NCBI GenBank assembly: GCA_946482585.1
Contig: CAMLSI010000002.1
Location: forward strand, 1 to 40,042
DNA length: 40,042 bases
DNA from: an uncultured Lysobacteraceae bacterium
GTDB taxonomy: Bacteria; Pseudomonadota; Gammaproteobacteria; Xanthomonadales; Rhodanobacteraceae
Direction of reading: 5' to 3'
Position numbers and translations under genes: made by a program. The notes under the pieces are model-generated. The model was not told the DNA's origin, did no database searches, and worked only from the letters and a program-made list of their open reading frames with translations. Numbering within the stretch: position 1 is the first letter of the stretch; each line of letters starts with the position of its first letter. Below, in pieces: positions 25,039 to 35,275 of this stretch.

Positions 25039-27669
25039 TCAGCCGAGGCTGCGGCGCAGGATGTCGCCGAGATCGTGCGAGGTCTCGGTCGAGGCGAGTC
25101 GCTGCAGGGTCGCCTGCAGCAACGCGCGCCGCTGCGGTTCGAGCCGGCGCCAATCCTTGAGCGTGGTGCCAAGTCGCGCCGCCGTCGTCGGATTCAGTGC
25201 GTCGATGTCGCGCAATGCCTGCTCGACGAGGCGATAGCCAGCGCCGTCGCTGCGGTGGAACGCGATCGGATTGCGCGCGGCGAAACCGTGCAGCAGCGCA
25301 GCGACGCGATTCGGATTGCGCAGGCTGAAGCGCGGATGATGCAACAGCGCGGCGACGCGCTCGACGGTGTCGGGACGCGGCACGGTCGCCTGCAACGCGA
25401 ACCATTTGTCGAGCGTGACCGCATCGGCGTCATAGCGTCTCGCGAAATCCTGCAGCGCTTTCTGCGCCTGGGGCGCGTCCTGCGTGAGCAATCCGGCCAG
25501 CGCTGCAAGACGCTCGGTCATGCTCGGCGCGAGCACATAGCGCGTCGCCGCGACTTCGGGCGCGAGTTCCGCATCGATGCGCAGCCAGAGCCGCAGGCAC
25601 CGGTTCAGCAGCCGCCGGCGACCCCGCGCGAGACCATCGAGCGCTCCCGCCTCGCTGCGCAGCAGCAAGGTGTGCCGGGCAGCCAGGGTATCGCCGAGCC
25701 GCCGGGCGAGCGCGTTTTCGAGGGTTTCGCGCGCACCGTGCAGCGCCGCCGGATCGAGTGGCTCGCATTGCGGCGCGAGCTCGTTGTAGTCGGGGGGCAT
25801 CGACAGCTCGGCGAGCAGCGCCGGATCGATGTCGGCGCCGAACAGCTCGGCCAGCGTGTCGCACCAGATGCGCAGTTCCGGCGAATCGGTCTCGCCGTCG
25901 AGCACGCGCAACAGTGCGTTGCGCGCCAGCTGCTGCGAGGCTTCCCAGCGATTGAAGCCGTCGCTCTCGTGACGCAGCAGGAACGCGAGATCGTCCGCGC
26001 TGTGATCGCTGTGCAGCCGCACCGGCGCGGAAAACCCGCGCAGCAGGGAGGCCGCGCGCGGCGCGGCGATGTCGACGAAAACGAACGTCTGTTCCTCGTC
26101 GGCCAATTCGAGCACGCGCTCGCTCTGCGCAGCCTCGTCCGGCGTCGCGCGCAGCGGCAGATTGCGGCCGTCGGCGCCGAGCAGCGCGACGCGGACCGGA
26201 ATCGGCACGGCGCGCTTGTGCGGCTGCCGCGGCGTCGGCGCCGTGTGTTGCCGCAGACGCAGCGAATAGCGGCGCTGCGCTGCATCGTAGCTGCCTTGCG
26301 CGTCGAGCTGCGGCGTGCCCGCCTGCGCATACCAGAGGAGGTACGGCGTCAGGTCGATGCCGTTCGCATCGCCGAGCGCGGCGAGGAATTGCTCGATCGT
26401 GGCCGCGTGGCCGTCATGACGGCGAAAGTACTCATCCATGCCGCGGCGCCATGCGGCCGGACCGAGACGACCCGCAACCATCCGCACGAGCTCGGCACCC
26501 TTGTCATAGACCGTCGCGGTGTAGAAATTGTCGATCGCGCTGTATTCGGACGGGCGCACCGGGTGCGCGAGCGGGCCCGCGTCTTCGGCGAACTGCGCGC
26601 GACGAAGGATCTGCACGTCCTCGATGCGCTTGAGCGTGGCCGAGTTCATGTCGGCGCTGAATTGCTGTTCGCGATAGACCGTGAGGCCTTCCTTCAGCGA
26701 CAGCTGGAACCAGTCGCGGCAGGTGACGCGATTGCCGGTCCAGTTGTGGAAATATTCGTGCGCCACGATGGCCTCGACGTGCGCATAGTCGTCGTCGCTC
26801 GACCGATGCGGATCGGCGAGCAGGTATTTCGCGTTGAAGATGTTGAGGCCCTTGTTCTCCATCGCGCCCATGTTGAAATCGTGGGTGGCGACGATGTGGA
26901 ACACGTCGAGATCGTAGTTGCGGCCGTAGACGCGCTCGTCCCAGCGCATCGCGCGCACGAGAGCGTCCATCGCGTAGGCGCAGCGATCGATCGCGTCGGC
27001 TTCCGCGAAGATGCGCAGGGTGACCGCGCGGCCTTCGGCGGTGACGTAGGCGTGTTCGATCTGCTCGAGCCGGCCGGCGACGAGTGCGAACAGGTAACTC
27101 GGTTTCGGATGCGGATCGTCCCAGGCCGACCAGTGGCGGCCGTCGGGCAACTCGCCGCTGCCCGCCGGATTGCCGTTGGCGAGCAGCACGGGAAAACGCG
27201 CGCGATCGGCACGCAGCACGACGTGGAACGGCGCGAGGACGTCGGGCCGATCCGGGTAGTAGGTGATGCGGCGAAACCCTTCGGCTTCGCATTGCGTCAG
27301 CAGGAAACCGTGTTCGGCGCTGCCCGACAGATAGAGACCCGACAACGCGCTGTTGGCTGCCGGATCGAGTGCGACCTCGGTTTCGAGCACTGCGCGATCC
27401 GGCACCTTCGCGAGGGTCAGCGATTCGTCGTCGACGACGTACTCGCCGGCGTCGAGCTCGCGTCCGTCGAGCCATATCCGCTTGAGCGCGAGCCCGACGC
27501 CGTCGAGCTTCAGCGGTGCCTCGCCCGGCCTCGAACGCCGCAGGTCCAGGCGAGCGCGCACGTGCGCTGCGCTGATGTCGAGATCGAATTCGAGTCTGAC
27601 CGCGTCGACATGCCACGCAGGTGCAACGTAATCGGCGAGACGGACGATGCCGGAGTCGGAGGCGGACAT
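25039..27669 (-). CDS. pepN: Aminopeptidase N
   Basis: An 876-residue zinc aminopeptidase of family M1 that removes N-terminal residues from peptides in the cytoplasm; length matches E. coli PepN (870). The exopeptidase motif GAMEN lies near residue 268 and the zinc motif HEYFHNWTGNRVTCRDW near residue 302, with the third ligand Glu downstream in LKEGLTVYRE. The C-terminal half is the helical domain of the PepN type. The start MSASDSGIVRLADY at 27669 is chosen for its match to the family; the longer frame has no supporting sequence. Confidence 0.96.
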   Translation of the reverse strand: MSASDSGIVRLADYVAPAWHVDAVRLEFDLDISAAHVRARLDLRRSRPGEAPLKLDGVGLALKRIWLDGRELDAGEYVVDDESLTLAKVPDRAVLETEVALDPAANSALSGLYLSGSAEHGFLLTQCEAEGFRRITYYPDRPDVLAPFHVVLRADRARFPVLLANGNPAGSGELPDGRHWSAWDDPHPKPSYLFALVAGRLEQIEHAYVTAEGRAVTLRIFAEADAIDRCAYAMDALVRAMRWDERVYGRNYDLDVFHIVATHDFNMGAMENKGLNIFNAKYLLADPHRSSDDDYAHVEAIVAHEYFHNWTGNRVTCRDWFQLSLKEGLTVYREQQFSADMNSATLKRIEDVQILRRAQFAEDAGPLAHPVRPSEYSAIDNFYTATVYDKGAELVRMVAGRLGPAAWRRGMDEYFRRHDGHAATIEQFLAALGDANGIDLTPYLLWYAQAGTPQLDAQGSYDAAQRRYSLRLRQHTAPTPRQPHKRAVPIPVRVALLGADGRNLPLRATPDEAAQSERVLELADEEQTFVFVDIAAPRAASLLRGFSAPVRLHSDHSADDLAFLLRHESDGFNRWEASQQLARNALLRVLDGETDSPELRIWCDTLAELFGADIDPALLAELSMPPDYNELAPQCEPLDPAALHGARETLENALARRLGDTLAARHTLLLRSEAGALDGLARGRRRLLNRCLRLWLRIDAELAPEVAATRYVLAPSMTERLAALAGLLTQDAPQAQKALQDFARRYDADAVTLDKWFALQATVPRPDTVERVAALLHHPRFSLRNPNRVAALLHGFAARNPIAFHRSDGAGYRLVEQALRDIDALNPTTAARLGTTLKDWRRLEPQRRALLQATLQRLASTETSHDLGDILRRSLG

Positions 27670-27740
27670 GGGCGGGCTGGAGACGGAGCAGAGCGCGCAG
27701 GCTAGCACGCCGCCGCGACGGCCTGTATCGTCGCCGCGCC

Positions 27741-28703
27741 ATGGAAACGACACCCAGCGTCACCCTCGCCGACATCCGCGATGCCGCCGCGCGCATCGCG
27801 CCGCACGCCCACGTCACGCCAGTGCTGCGCTCGCGCAGTCTCGACGAACTCGCCGGGGCCGAACTGCACTTCAAGTGCGAACAGTTGCAGCGCATGGGCG
27901 CGTTCAAGTTCCGCGGCGCCTGCAACGCGGTCTGGTCGCTGCCCGAAGATGTCGCGCACCGCGGTGTCGTCACGCATTCTTCCGGCAATCATGGCGCGGC
28001 GCTCGCCCTCGCCGCGGCGACGCGCGGCATCGCCTGCCACGTGGTCGTGCCCGCAGGCGCGGTGCGCGCCAAGATCGCGGCGATCGAGCGCTACGGTGCG
28101 CAGTTGCATCACTGCGCACCGACGATCGCGGCACGCGAGGAAACCGCGGCGAAGCTGCAACGGCAGACCGGCGCGACGCTCGTGCATCCGTTCGCGGATA
28201 CCCGGGTCATCGCCGGCCAGGGCACGGCGGCGCTGGAACTCGTGCAGCAGAGCGGCGGCGTGGACGTGCTGATCACGCCGGTCGGCGGCGGCGGCTTGAG
28301 CAGCGGCTGCGCGATCGCGGTGCGCGGACTGAATCCGGCCGCGACCGTGTTCGCCGCCGAGCCGGAAGGCGCGCCCGACGCCTACGAGTCGTTCCGCCGC
28401 GGCGAGCGCTTTGTCGACATCACGCCGAACACGATCGCCGACGGCCTGCGCGGCACGATCGGAGAAATCAACTTTGCCCTGATGCGCGCGAATGTCGACG
28501 CGGTGCTGCCGGTCAGCGAAGCGCAGATCGCCGCGGCGATGCGACTGATCTGGGAGCGGCTCAAGCAGGTGGTCGAACCCTCGAGCGCGACCGTGCTCGC
28601 GGCGATCCTGCGGCATCCGGCGCCGTTCGCCGGCAAGCGCGTCGGCGTCGTGCTGTCGGGCGGCAACGTCGATCTCGATGCGCTGCCCTGGAATCCGGCC
28701 TAG
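27741..28703 (+). CDS. PLP-dependent threonine/serine dehydratase or serine racemase-like protein
   Basis: A 320-residue fold-type II PLP enzyme of the serine racemase / catabolic threonine dehydratase group. The PLP lysine is Lys56 in GAFKFRGA. The phosphate and substrate loops are SSGNHGAALA (80-89) and VGGGGLSSG near residue 182, and SGGNVDL lies near the C-terminus. There is no C-terminal ACT regulatory domain, so this is not the biosynthetic IlvA type. The segment VVEPSSATVLAAIL is typical of serine racemase and threo-3-hydroxyaspartate dehydratase relatives. The exact substrate cannot be told from sequence. It is divergent from pepN. Confidence 0.88.
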   Translation: METTPSVTLADIRDAAARIAPHAHVTPVLRSRSLDELAGAELHFKCEQLQRMGAFKFRGACNAVWSLPEDVAHRGVVTHSSGNHGAALALAAATRGIACHVVVPAGAVRAKIAAIERYGAQLHHCAPTIAAREETAAKLQRQTGATLVHPFADTRVIAGQGTAALELVQQSGGVDVLITPVGGGGLSSGCAIAVRGLNPAATVFAAEPEGAPDAYESFRRGERFVDITPNTIADGLRGTIGEINFALMRANVDAVLPVSEAQIAAAMRLIWERLKQVVEPSSATVLAAILRHPAPFAGKRVGVVLSGGNVDLDALPWNPA

Positions 28704-28865
28704 CGTCCTGTCCCGCACGTGGTCATCTGATAATTCCGTCGCCGTTCGCCGCGATACGTCGTTGCCGCTCGTTGCCATGGCGCTGCTGTGGCGCCTCCTG
28801 GCGTCCAGTCTCGCGACGAAATCCTTCCGCATTTCTTTTGGTTGCGCTGCCTGCGGGGCAGGACA

Positions 28866-29747
28866 CTAGCGCGCGGGCTGCGGCGCACGGCTGATGCCGA
28901 CCAGCGCAATCGCGATCAGCATGATGCCGGCGGCCTCCCAGACATCGGGGCGCTCGCCGAGCAGCACCCAGGCCAGCAGCACGCCGCAGATCGGAACGGC
29001 GAGACTGACGATGCCGGCCACCGTCGCCGGCAGACGTTGCACGATCAGCGCCCAGAGCACCCAGGCCAGTCCCGACGCGAGCACCGCGTTGTAGGCCAGT
29101 CCCCAGACGAACGGGGCGTTCCAGGTGATTGCGCGTTCCGGGACGAACAGCGCGATCGCGCAGAGCCCGATCGAACCGAACAGCATCTGCCACGCGGTCA
29201 GGCGCAGCGGCGTGACGCTGCCGTCGGCAAAGGCTTTCTTGGAGATCGCGACGGCGAGCGCCCAGGCCAGGCCGCCGGTCAGCGCGAGCAGTGCGCTCGT
29301 GCGGCCCCCGATGCCGTGCCACGGCTGCAGTACGCCGACCAGCCCAACGCCGGCCACGGCGGCAAACAGGAGCCGGCGCCGGTCGGGCCGCTCGCGCAAC
29401 AACGGCCAGGCGAGCAGCAGCAGCCAGAACGGCATGGTGTAGGCGAGCATCGCGGTCTTGCCCGCTCCGCCGTCGACGAGTGCCCACTGCACCAGCGACT
29501 GGAACGCCGTGGTCTGCGCGAGGCCCAGCAGGATGACCGGTCGCAACGGCGGCGCGCGCAGGGTCTCTCCGCGCAGCAACAGCACGACGAACAGTACGAG
29601 TGTCGCCAGCACGGCGCGGATCGCCGCGAACTCGAACGGCCCCGAATACTGCAGCACCTGCTTCATGACGACCCAGTTGTAGCTCCAGACCAGGGTCAGC
29701 ACGGCCAGCGCGAGCAGGGCGCCGCGGCGGGAAGCGGAGTCGGTCAT
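28866..29747 (-). CDS. EamA (drug/metabolite transporter) family permease
   Basis: A 293-residue inner-membrane protein with about ten hydrophobic helices and two EamA repeats. The first repeat starts at LALAVLTLVWSYNWVVMKQVLQ and ends before the RERPDRRRL loop. The second begins near LLALTGGLAWALAVAISKKAF and has the family-typical end VPICGVLLAWVLLGERPDVWEAAGIMLI. Such proteins export metabolites, often amino acids or purines; the substrate is not known here. The ATG at 29747 (MTDSASRRG) is the likely start. The upstream 162-base gap to the dehydratase gene holds nothing recognisable. Confidence 0.9.
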   Translation of the reverse strand: MTDSASRRGALLALAVLTLVWSYNWVVMKQVLQYSGPFEFAAIRAVLATLVLFVVLLLRGETLRAPPLRPVILLGLAQTTAFQSLVQWALVDGGAGKTAMLAYTMPFWLLLLAWPLLRERPDRRRLLFAAVAGVGLVGVLQPWHGIGGRTSALLALTGGLAWALAVAISKKAFADGSVTPLRLTAWQMLFGSIGLCAIALFVPERAITWNAPFVWGLAYNAVLASGLAWVLWALIVQRLPATVAGIVSLAVPICGVLLAWVLLGERPDVWEAAGIMLIAIALVGISRAPQPAR

Positions 29748-29908
29748 GGCAACGGTCGGGGCGAAACGACCGATCATACGGCATGGCGCCGTGCGTGCCG
29801 TCCGGGACCGCGTCGTCGCGGGCGACACGGGGCTGCAACGTGCCGGCGCCGCGGCTATGCTTGGCTCCCCGCGTAAGGTCCCGGCGTCCGTGCCGGCCGG
29901 AGCTCTGC

Positions 29909-30337
29909 ATGATCATCGACGGCGTGCGCGCCATGGATCGCGCAACCGAACTGCTGTTGCGCTACTACACGGCTTTCAACCGCGGCGATTGGGAAGGCAT
30001 GCTGGCCTGCCTCGCCGACGACGTGGCGCATGACATCAACCAGGGACGGCGCGAGGACGGCCGCGATGCGTTCCGCGAATTCCTCGGGCGCATGCAGCGC
30101 AGCTACCGCGAGCAGCTGCGCGACATCGTCGTCATGGCGAACGCGGACGGCTCGCGCGCCGCCGCCGAGTACGTGGTCCACGGCGAATACGTCGCGACCG
30201 ACGCAGGCCTGCCGCCCGCGAACGGCCAGCGCTACGTGCTGCCGGGCGGCGCCTTCTTCGAGATCGCCGACGGACAGATCTGTCGCGTGACGAACTACTA
30301 CAACCTCGACGACTGGCTGCGCCAGGTGCGCGGGTGA
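29909..30337 (+). CDS. NTF2-like (SnoaL/ketosteroid isomerase-type) protein
   Basis: A 142-residue cytoplasmic protein with the NTF2-like cone fold. Typical segments are LLLRYYTAFNRGDWEGMLACLADDVAHDIN at the start and GGAFFEIADGQICRVTNYYNLDDWLRQV at the end. These appear in a widespread group annotated as ketosteroid isomerase-related, where activity is unproven. GGAG lies six bases before the ATG at 29909; an internal Met at residue 8 is an alternative. Its stop overlaps the GTG of tag (GTGA), making it the first gene of a three-gene operon. Confidence 0.85.
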   Translation: MIIDGVRAMDRATELLLRYYTAFNRGDWEGMLACLADDVAHDINQGRREDGRDAFREFLGRMQRSYREQLRDIVVMANADGSRAAAEYVVHGEYVATDAGLPPANGQRYVLPGGAFFEIADGQICRVTNYYNLDDWLRQVRG

Positions 30338-30912
30338 GCAGCGACGCGATCAAGCGCTGCTTCTGGGCCGAATCCAGCGACAGTGAGCGCGTCTACCACG
30401 ACACCGAATGGGGCAGACCGCTGCACGGCGACCGGGCGCTGTTCGAATTCCTCTGCCTCGAGGGCGCCCAGGCCGGCCTTTCCTGGCGCACGATCCTCGA
30501 AAAACGCGAGCACTATCGCCGCGTGTTCCACGACTTCGACATCGACCGCTGCGCGAAGCTCACGGACAGGCAGCTCGAGCGCGCGCTGACCGATCCGGGC
30601 ATCGTGCGCAACCGGCTCAAGGTCCATGCGGTGCGGCGCAACGCACTCGCGGCGCAGGCCGTGCAGCGCGAACACGGCAGCCTCGACACTTATCTCTGGT
30701 CCTTCGTCGACGGCAAGCCGGTCGACAACAAGCCCCGCGGCCGCGGCGACGTGCCCGCGAGCACGCCGTTGTCGGACCGCCTCAGCAAGGCGCTGCGCAA
30801 ACAGGGCTTCACCTTCGTCGGCACGACGATCTGCTACGCGTTCCTGCAGGCAACGGGCATGGTCAACGACCATCTCGCCGACTGCGTCTGCCGCGGGAAG
30901 GCAGTGCCGTGA
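30334..30912 (+). CDS. tag: DNA-3-methyladenine glycosylase I
   Basis: A 192-residue base-excision enzyme that removes 3-methyladenine from alkylated DNA. The zinc-binding and substrate motifs of Tag are present: RCFWA at the N-terminus, VYHDTEWGRPLHGD, the segment CLEGAQAGLSWRTILEKRE, and at the C-terminus FVGTTICYAFLQATGMVNDH followed by DCVC. The start is a GTG that overlaps the preceding stop, and the stop overlaps the GTG of the cytochrome gene, so all three are translationally coupled. Length is normal. Confidence 0.95.
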   Translation: MSSDAIKRCFWAESSDSERVYHDTEWGRPLHGDRALFEFLCLEGAQAGLSWRTILEKREHYRRVFHDFDIDRCAKLTDRQLERALTDPGIVRNRLKVHAVRRNALAAQAVQREHGSLDTYLWSFVDGKPVDNKPRGRGDVPASTPLSDRLSKALRKQGFTFVGTTICYAFLQATGMVNDHLADCVCRGKAVP

Positions 30913-31442
30913 ACGAACCGACGACGTACTCTCGCCTCGTGCGCGCGTTGCACTGGATCACGCTGCTGCTGCTGATCGCCGTCTACGCGACGGCCGAACT
31001 GCGCGGCTTCGCGCCGGACCGCCCCGCGCGGATCGCCGTGATGCAGTGGCACATGGCACTGGGGCTGCTGATCGCGCTGCTCGTGCTGCCGCGACTCGGC
31101 GCACGCCTGGGCCGGCCGCCGCCGCCGATACTGCCGACGCCGGGCCGGCTCGCGCTGCTCGCAGCGAAGATCACGCACGTCGCGCTGTACGTGTTCCTGA
31201 TCGTGCAGCCGCTGCTCGGTCTCCTGACCGCGCAGAGCGGCGAACGCGCCGTCGTCATTCCGTTGACGGGGCTGACCTTGCCCGATTTCGTCGTCGACGA
31301 TCGCGACCTGCACGAATGGACGGAGGAACTGCACGTCCTGCTCGGCAAGATCTTCTATGCCGTGATCGGCCTGCATGCGCTCGCCGCGCTGGCGCACCAC
31401 TACTATTTCCGCGACAACACCCTGCGCCGCATGCTCGGCTGA
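30909..31442 (+). CDS. Cytochrome b561 family protein
   Basis: A 177-residue inner-membrane di-heme cytochrome of the bacterial b561 (CybB) group, which passes electrons between the quinone pool and periplasmic acceptors such as superoxide. Four helices carry the candidate heme ligands: His15 (RALHWITLL), His48 (MQWHMALG), His142 (ELHVLLGK) and His156 (IGLHALAALAHHYY). It starts at a GTG overlapping the tag stop by four bases. Association with a DNA repair enzyme may reflect shared expression rather than function. It is convergent with the reductase gene, nine bases apart. Confidence 0.91.
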   Translation: MNEPTTYSRLVRALHWITLLLLIAVYATAELRGFAPDRPARIAVMQWHMALGLLIALLVLPRLGARLGRPPPPILPTPGRLALLAAKITHVALYVFLIVQPLLGLLTAQSGERAVVIPLTGLTLPDFVVDDRDLHEWTEELHVLLGKIFYAVIGLHALAALAHHYYFRDNTLRRMLG

Positions 31443-31451
31443 GCCGGCGCG

Positions 31452-32201
31452 TCACTTCGAGGAAACGTATTTCTCGCGCCGGATGTGCGGCACGGGCAGG
31501 CCGGCTTCCTTGAGCAGCGCGAATGCCTCGTCGACCATGTTCGGATTGCCGCAGAGATAGGCGATGTCGCCCTCGGGACTCGGCGCGAGTTCGTTCAGGA
31601 GTCCCTGCACGTGGCCCTTGCGATCCTGCGCCCGCGGCAGTGCGCGCGCGGCGCGCGAGAGGCAGGCGTAGTAGCGGAAACCCGGCACTTCGCGCTCGAA
31701 CTCGCTGAAGTCGGCGTCGTAGAGCAGTTCCTGCTCATTGCGCGCGCCGAAGATCAGTGCGACCTCGCAGTTGCGCGCCGCGATCACGCGGCGCAGCTGC
31801 GGCAGCATCGCGCGGTAGGGCGTGATGCCGGTGCCGGTGCCGACGAGCAGATAGCGCCGGTTAGCGTCGGTATCGAGCAGGCAGAAACGGCCGTAGGGGC
31901 CGCTCGCATTGATCGTGTCGCCGTGCTGCAGATTGCCGAGCAGCGCCGTGGCCGCGCCGCCGTCGACGTAGGACACGGCGATCTCGATATGGCGTATCGG
32001 CGTCGCATCGCCCGCGCCCACGGTCGCGACGGAATAACTGCGCTTGGTCGGCTTGCCGTCGCCGTAGTGGAAATGGACCTGGAGGAACTGGCCCGGCACG
32101 AACACGAACGGCTGATCGTCGGCGCGCTCGAACACGAGATGGCGCACGCTCGGCGCGACCATGTAGCTGGAGACCAGGCGCAGCGGAAACTGTTCGGCCA
32201 C
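31452..32201 (-). CDS. fpr: Ferredoxin-NADP reductase
   Basis: A 249-residue FAD enzyme that moves electrons between NADPH and ferredoxin or flavodoxin. FAD binding is shown by PTKRSYSVAT and GPYGRFCL. The NADP site is shown by LLVGTGTGITPYRAML and CGNPNMVDEAF. Length and ending (HIRREKYVSSK) fit the short bacterial Fpr type. The start is a GTG at 32201 with no strong ribosome binding site, so it is the less certain part. It is divergent from the ABC transporter pair and convergent with the cytochrome b561. Confidence 0.92.
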   Translation of the reverse strand: MAEQFPLRLVSSYMVAPSVRHLVFERADDQPFVFVPGQFLQVHFHYGDGKPTKRSYSVATVGAGDATPIRHIEIAVSYVDGGAATALLGNLQHGDTINASGPYGRFCLLDTDANRRYLLVGTGTGITPYRAMLPQLRRVIAARNCEVALIFGARNEQELLYDADFSEFEREVPGFRYYACLSRAARALPRAQDRKGHVQGLLNELAPSPEGDIAYLCGNPNMVDEAFALLKEAGLPVPHIRREKYVSSK

Positions 32202-32233
32202 GAGACGGAACCAATAGGCATCGAAGGGGGCCG

Positions 32234-32239
32234 TATACT
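32234..32239 (+). promoter_or_regulatory. Candidate -10 box of the ABC transporter operon
   Basis: TATACT matches five of six consensus bases and lies 27 bases before the ABC ATPase start codon. No good -35 box is seen. Confidence 0.4.
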
Positions 32240-32266
32240 ACCCGCCCCTCCCGGACCCTGCAGCCC

Positions 32267-33202
<936 letters not shown>

Positions 33203-33211
33203 GACGAGATA

Positions 33212-33239
33212 CGGCCGGCCGTCGCGCGACGGCCGGCCG
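33212..33239. repeat. Perfect 28-bp palindrome between yadG and yadH
   Basis: CGGCCGGCCGTCGC is followed directly by its exact reverse complement. In RNA it would form a very stable hairpin nine bases after the yadG stop and 55 bases before the yadH start. There is no T-run, so it is not a standard terminator. It may lower or protect the yadH part of the message, or be a short palindromic element repeated elsewhere in the genome. Confidence 0.85.
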
Positions 33240-33294
33240 CACGATCGCCCGCTGCCGCCCCCGTCCGCTCACGCCTTAGGCCGAACCCCTCCGC

Positions 33295-34071
33295 ATGCAA
33301 ACCCACGCCAACCTCGTCGCCCTGGGGACCATCGTCCGCCGCGAAATCGCGCGCATCGTGCGCATCTGGGGCCAGACCCTGCTGCCGCCCGCGATCACCA
33401 TGACGCTGTACTTCTTCATCTTCGGCAGCATGATCGGCACGCGCATCGGCGAGATGCAGCCCGGCATCAGCTACATCGATTTCATCGTGCCCGGGCTCAT
33501 CATGATGAGCGTGATCCAGAACGCGTACGGCAACATCTCGAGTTCGTTCTTCGGCTCGAAATTCGGCCGCTACGTCGAGGAAATGCTCGTTTCGCCGATG
33601 CCGAGCTGGGTGATCCTGAGCGGCTACGTGCTCGGCGCGGTCGTGCGCGGGCTCATGGTCGGCGCGATCGTGCTGGGTGTCGCGATGTTCTTCACGCACA
33701 TCCGCCTGCACCACGTCTTCGTCACACTGACGACCTTCCTTCTGACCGCAGTGGTGTTCGCGCTGGCCGGCTTCGTCAACGCCGTCTATGCCAAGAAGTT
33801 CGACGACATCGCGATCGTGCCGACTTTCATCCTGACGCCGTTGACCTATCTCGGCGGCGTGTTCTATCCGGTCAGCAGCCTCGGCGAACCCTGGCACACG
33901 ATCTCGCTGGCCAATCCCATCGTCTACATGGTCAACGCATTCCGCTATGGTCTGCTCGGTGTCAGCGACGTGAATCTCGTCGTGGCCTATGCGGTCATGC
34001 TCGGCGCGGCCGTGATCCTGGCCGCCTTCGGCCTGTACCTGCTCGAGCGCGGCGTCGGCATGCGCGCCTGA
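33295..34071 (+). CDS. yadH: ABC-2 type transporter permease, YadH type
   Basis: A 258-residue inner-membrane permease with about six helices, partner of the upstream ATPase. Family landmarks are TIVRREIARIVRIWGQTLLP, SYIDFIVPGLIMMSVIQNAY, VEEMLVSPMPSWVILSGYVLG and the segment FILTPLTYLGGVFYPVSSLG followed by NPIVYMVNAFRYGLLG. These match YadH. The substrate is unknown; relatives move glycans, lipids or drugs outward. It should be co-transcribed with yadG. Confidence 0.92.
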   Translation: MQTHANLVALGTIVRREIARIVRIWGQTLLPPAITMTLYFFIFGSMIGTRIGEMQPGISYIDFIVPGLIMMSVIQNAYGNISSSFFGSKFGRYVEEMLVSPMPSWVILSGYVLGAVVRGLMVGAIVLGVAMFFTHIRLHHVFVTLTTFLLTAVVFALAGFVNAVYAKKFDDIAIVPTFILTPLTYLGGVFYPVSSLGEPWHTISLANPIVYMVNAFRYGLLGVSDVNLVVAYAVMLGAAVILAAFGLYLLERGVGMRA

Positions 34072-34103
34072 GGTCCTCGCCTGGCTCGTAGGGGCGCGTG
34101 ATG

Positions 34104-34109
34104 TAATAT
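34104..34109 (+). promoter_or_regulatory. Candidate -10 box of the CNB-GGDEF gene
   Basis: TAATAT lies so that transcription would start near 34116. That would exclude the ATG at 34108 and favour the starts at 34147 or 34153. No clear -35 box. Confidence 0.35.
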
Positions 34110-34152
34110 GCCGGGTCGGCAGGGTAGCGGTCCCGGGGGGGATTTCGTGGTC

Positions 34153-35184
34153 ATGGTCAGTCCAGGTGCATCGCTGGCGGAGTCGGCCGGGGTCGGCGGC
34201 GCCTTCGCACGCAGCCGCCCCACGTTCCTGCCGCGCCAGCTGTCCGATGAAGAACTCGCGCTGTTCGTCGGCGCCGGTCAGCGCCGCGAAGTCGTGCCGC
34301 GCGAGATGATCTTCCGCAAAGGTGAGCTCGGCCGCGCCATGTTCGTGATCGAGTCGGGCACTATCCAGCTCGAATTCGGCGACGGCATGCCCGACAAGCT
34401 GATCGGCGCTCGCGAATTCTTCGGCGAACTCGCGCTGTTCATCGGCAACCACGCACGCGTCGCCAACGCCGTCGCCGCGGAAACCAGCGTGTTGCGCGTG
34501 ATCGAGCATGCCGCGTTCGAAACCCTGCTGGAGACGCAGGCACCGCTACTCGCCCAGTTCATGCGCCGCTCGTTCTCCTACCTCGTCGCGAGCGAGCAGC
34601 AACTGATCCAGAACCTCAAGCGACGCAACGAAGACCTGCTCGTGACGCTGGATTCGCTGCGCCAGACCCAGACCCAGCTGTCGACGGCCGAGCGCCTCGT
34701 GCGCACCGACGAGCTGACCGGCCTGTGCAACCGGCGCGGGCTCTATCACTTCCTCGACGAATTGCGCACGCGCCGCGATACCTCGCTGCGTCTCGGCCTG
34801 CTGCTGATCGATATCGATCATTTCAAGCAGATCAACGATCACTACGGCCACCTGACTGGCGACCTCGCGTTGCGCGCCGTCGCGCGCGAAGTGCAGCAAG
34901 CCGCGAGCGCCAGCGAGATGCCGTGCCGGCTCGGCGGCGACGAGTTCGCGCTGCTGGTCCAGGTGCGCGACGCCGAAGAACTGCGCGACCGCGCCGCGCA
35001 GATCACCGGCGGCGTGCGCGCATTGCGCTTCCATGCGCCGGCCGAGGGCCTGCTCGTCAGCGTGAGCGTCGGCGGCAGCCTGTGCCACGAAACGGCCGAC
35101 TGGTCGGCCTGGTACAGCGATTCGGACTGCGCGCTCTACCTCGTCAAGGGCGAGGGCGGCGACAGCTATCGCGTCATCGCCTGA
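34153..35184 (+). CDS. Diguanylate cyclase with a cyclic-nucleotide-binding domain (CNB-GGDEF)
   Basis: A 343-residue cytoplasmic signalling protein. Residues about 30-140 form a Crp-type cyclic nucleotide-binding domain (FRKGELGRAMFVIESGTIQLEF, then EFFGELALFIGNHARVANAVA). A coiled linker follows (about 150-185). Residues about 185-343 form a GGDEF domain with an intact LGGDEFALL near residue 261 and DIDHFKQINDHYGHLTGD, so it should make c-di-GMP. I see no RxxD inhibitory site before GGDEF. The same architecture occurs in Xanthomonas campestris XC_0249, reported to bind cGMP and make c-di-GMP, beside a nucleotidyl cyclase gene as here. Start: ATG 34153, or GTG 34147 with GGGGG close upstream. 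Confidence 0.9.
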   Translation: MVSPGASLAESAGVGGAFARSRPTFLPRQLSDEELALFVGAGQRREVVPREMIFRKGELGRAMFVIESGTIQLEFGDGMPDKLIGAREFFGELALFIGNHARVANAVAAETSVLRVIEHAAFETLLETQAPLLAQFMRRSFSYLVASEQQLIQNLKRRNEDLLVTLDSLRQTQTQLSTAERLVRTDELTGLCNRRGLYHFLDELRTRRDTSLRLGLLLIDIDHFKQINDHYGHLTGDLALRAVAREVQQAASASEMPCRLGGDEFALLVQVRDAEELRDRAAQITGGVRALRFHAPAEGLLVSVSVGGSLCHETADWSAWYSDSDCALYLVKGEGGDSYRVIA

Positions 35185-35275
35185 AACGCGGTCCGCAGGA
35201 CTGTGCCCGTCCTGCACGCCTGAACAGTGCTGCATCGCAGCATCAATTCGCAACGCGAGCCGCCTGGCGGCCGAT

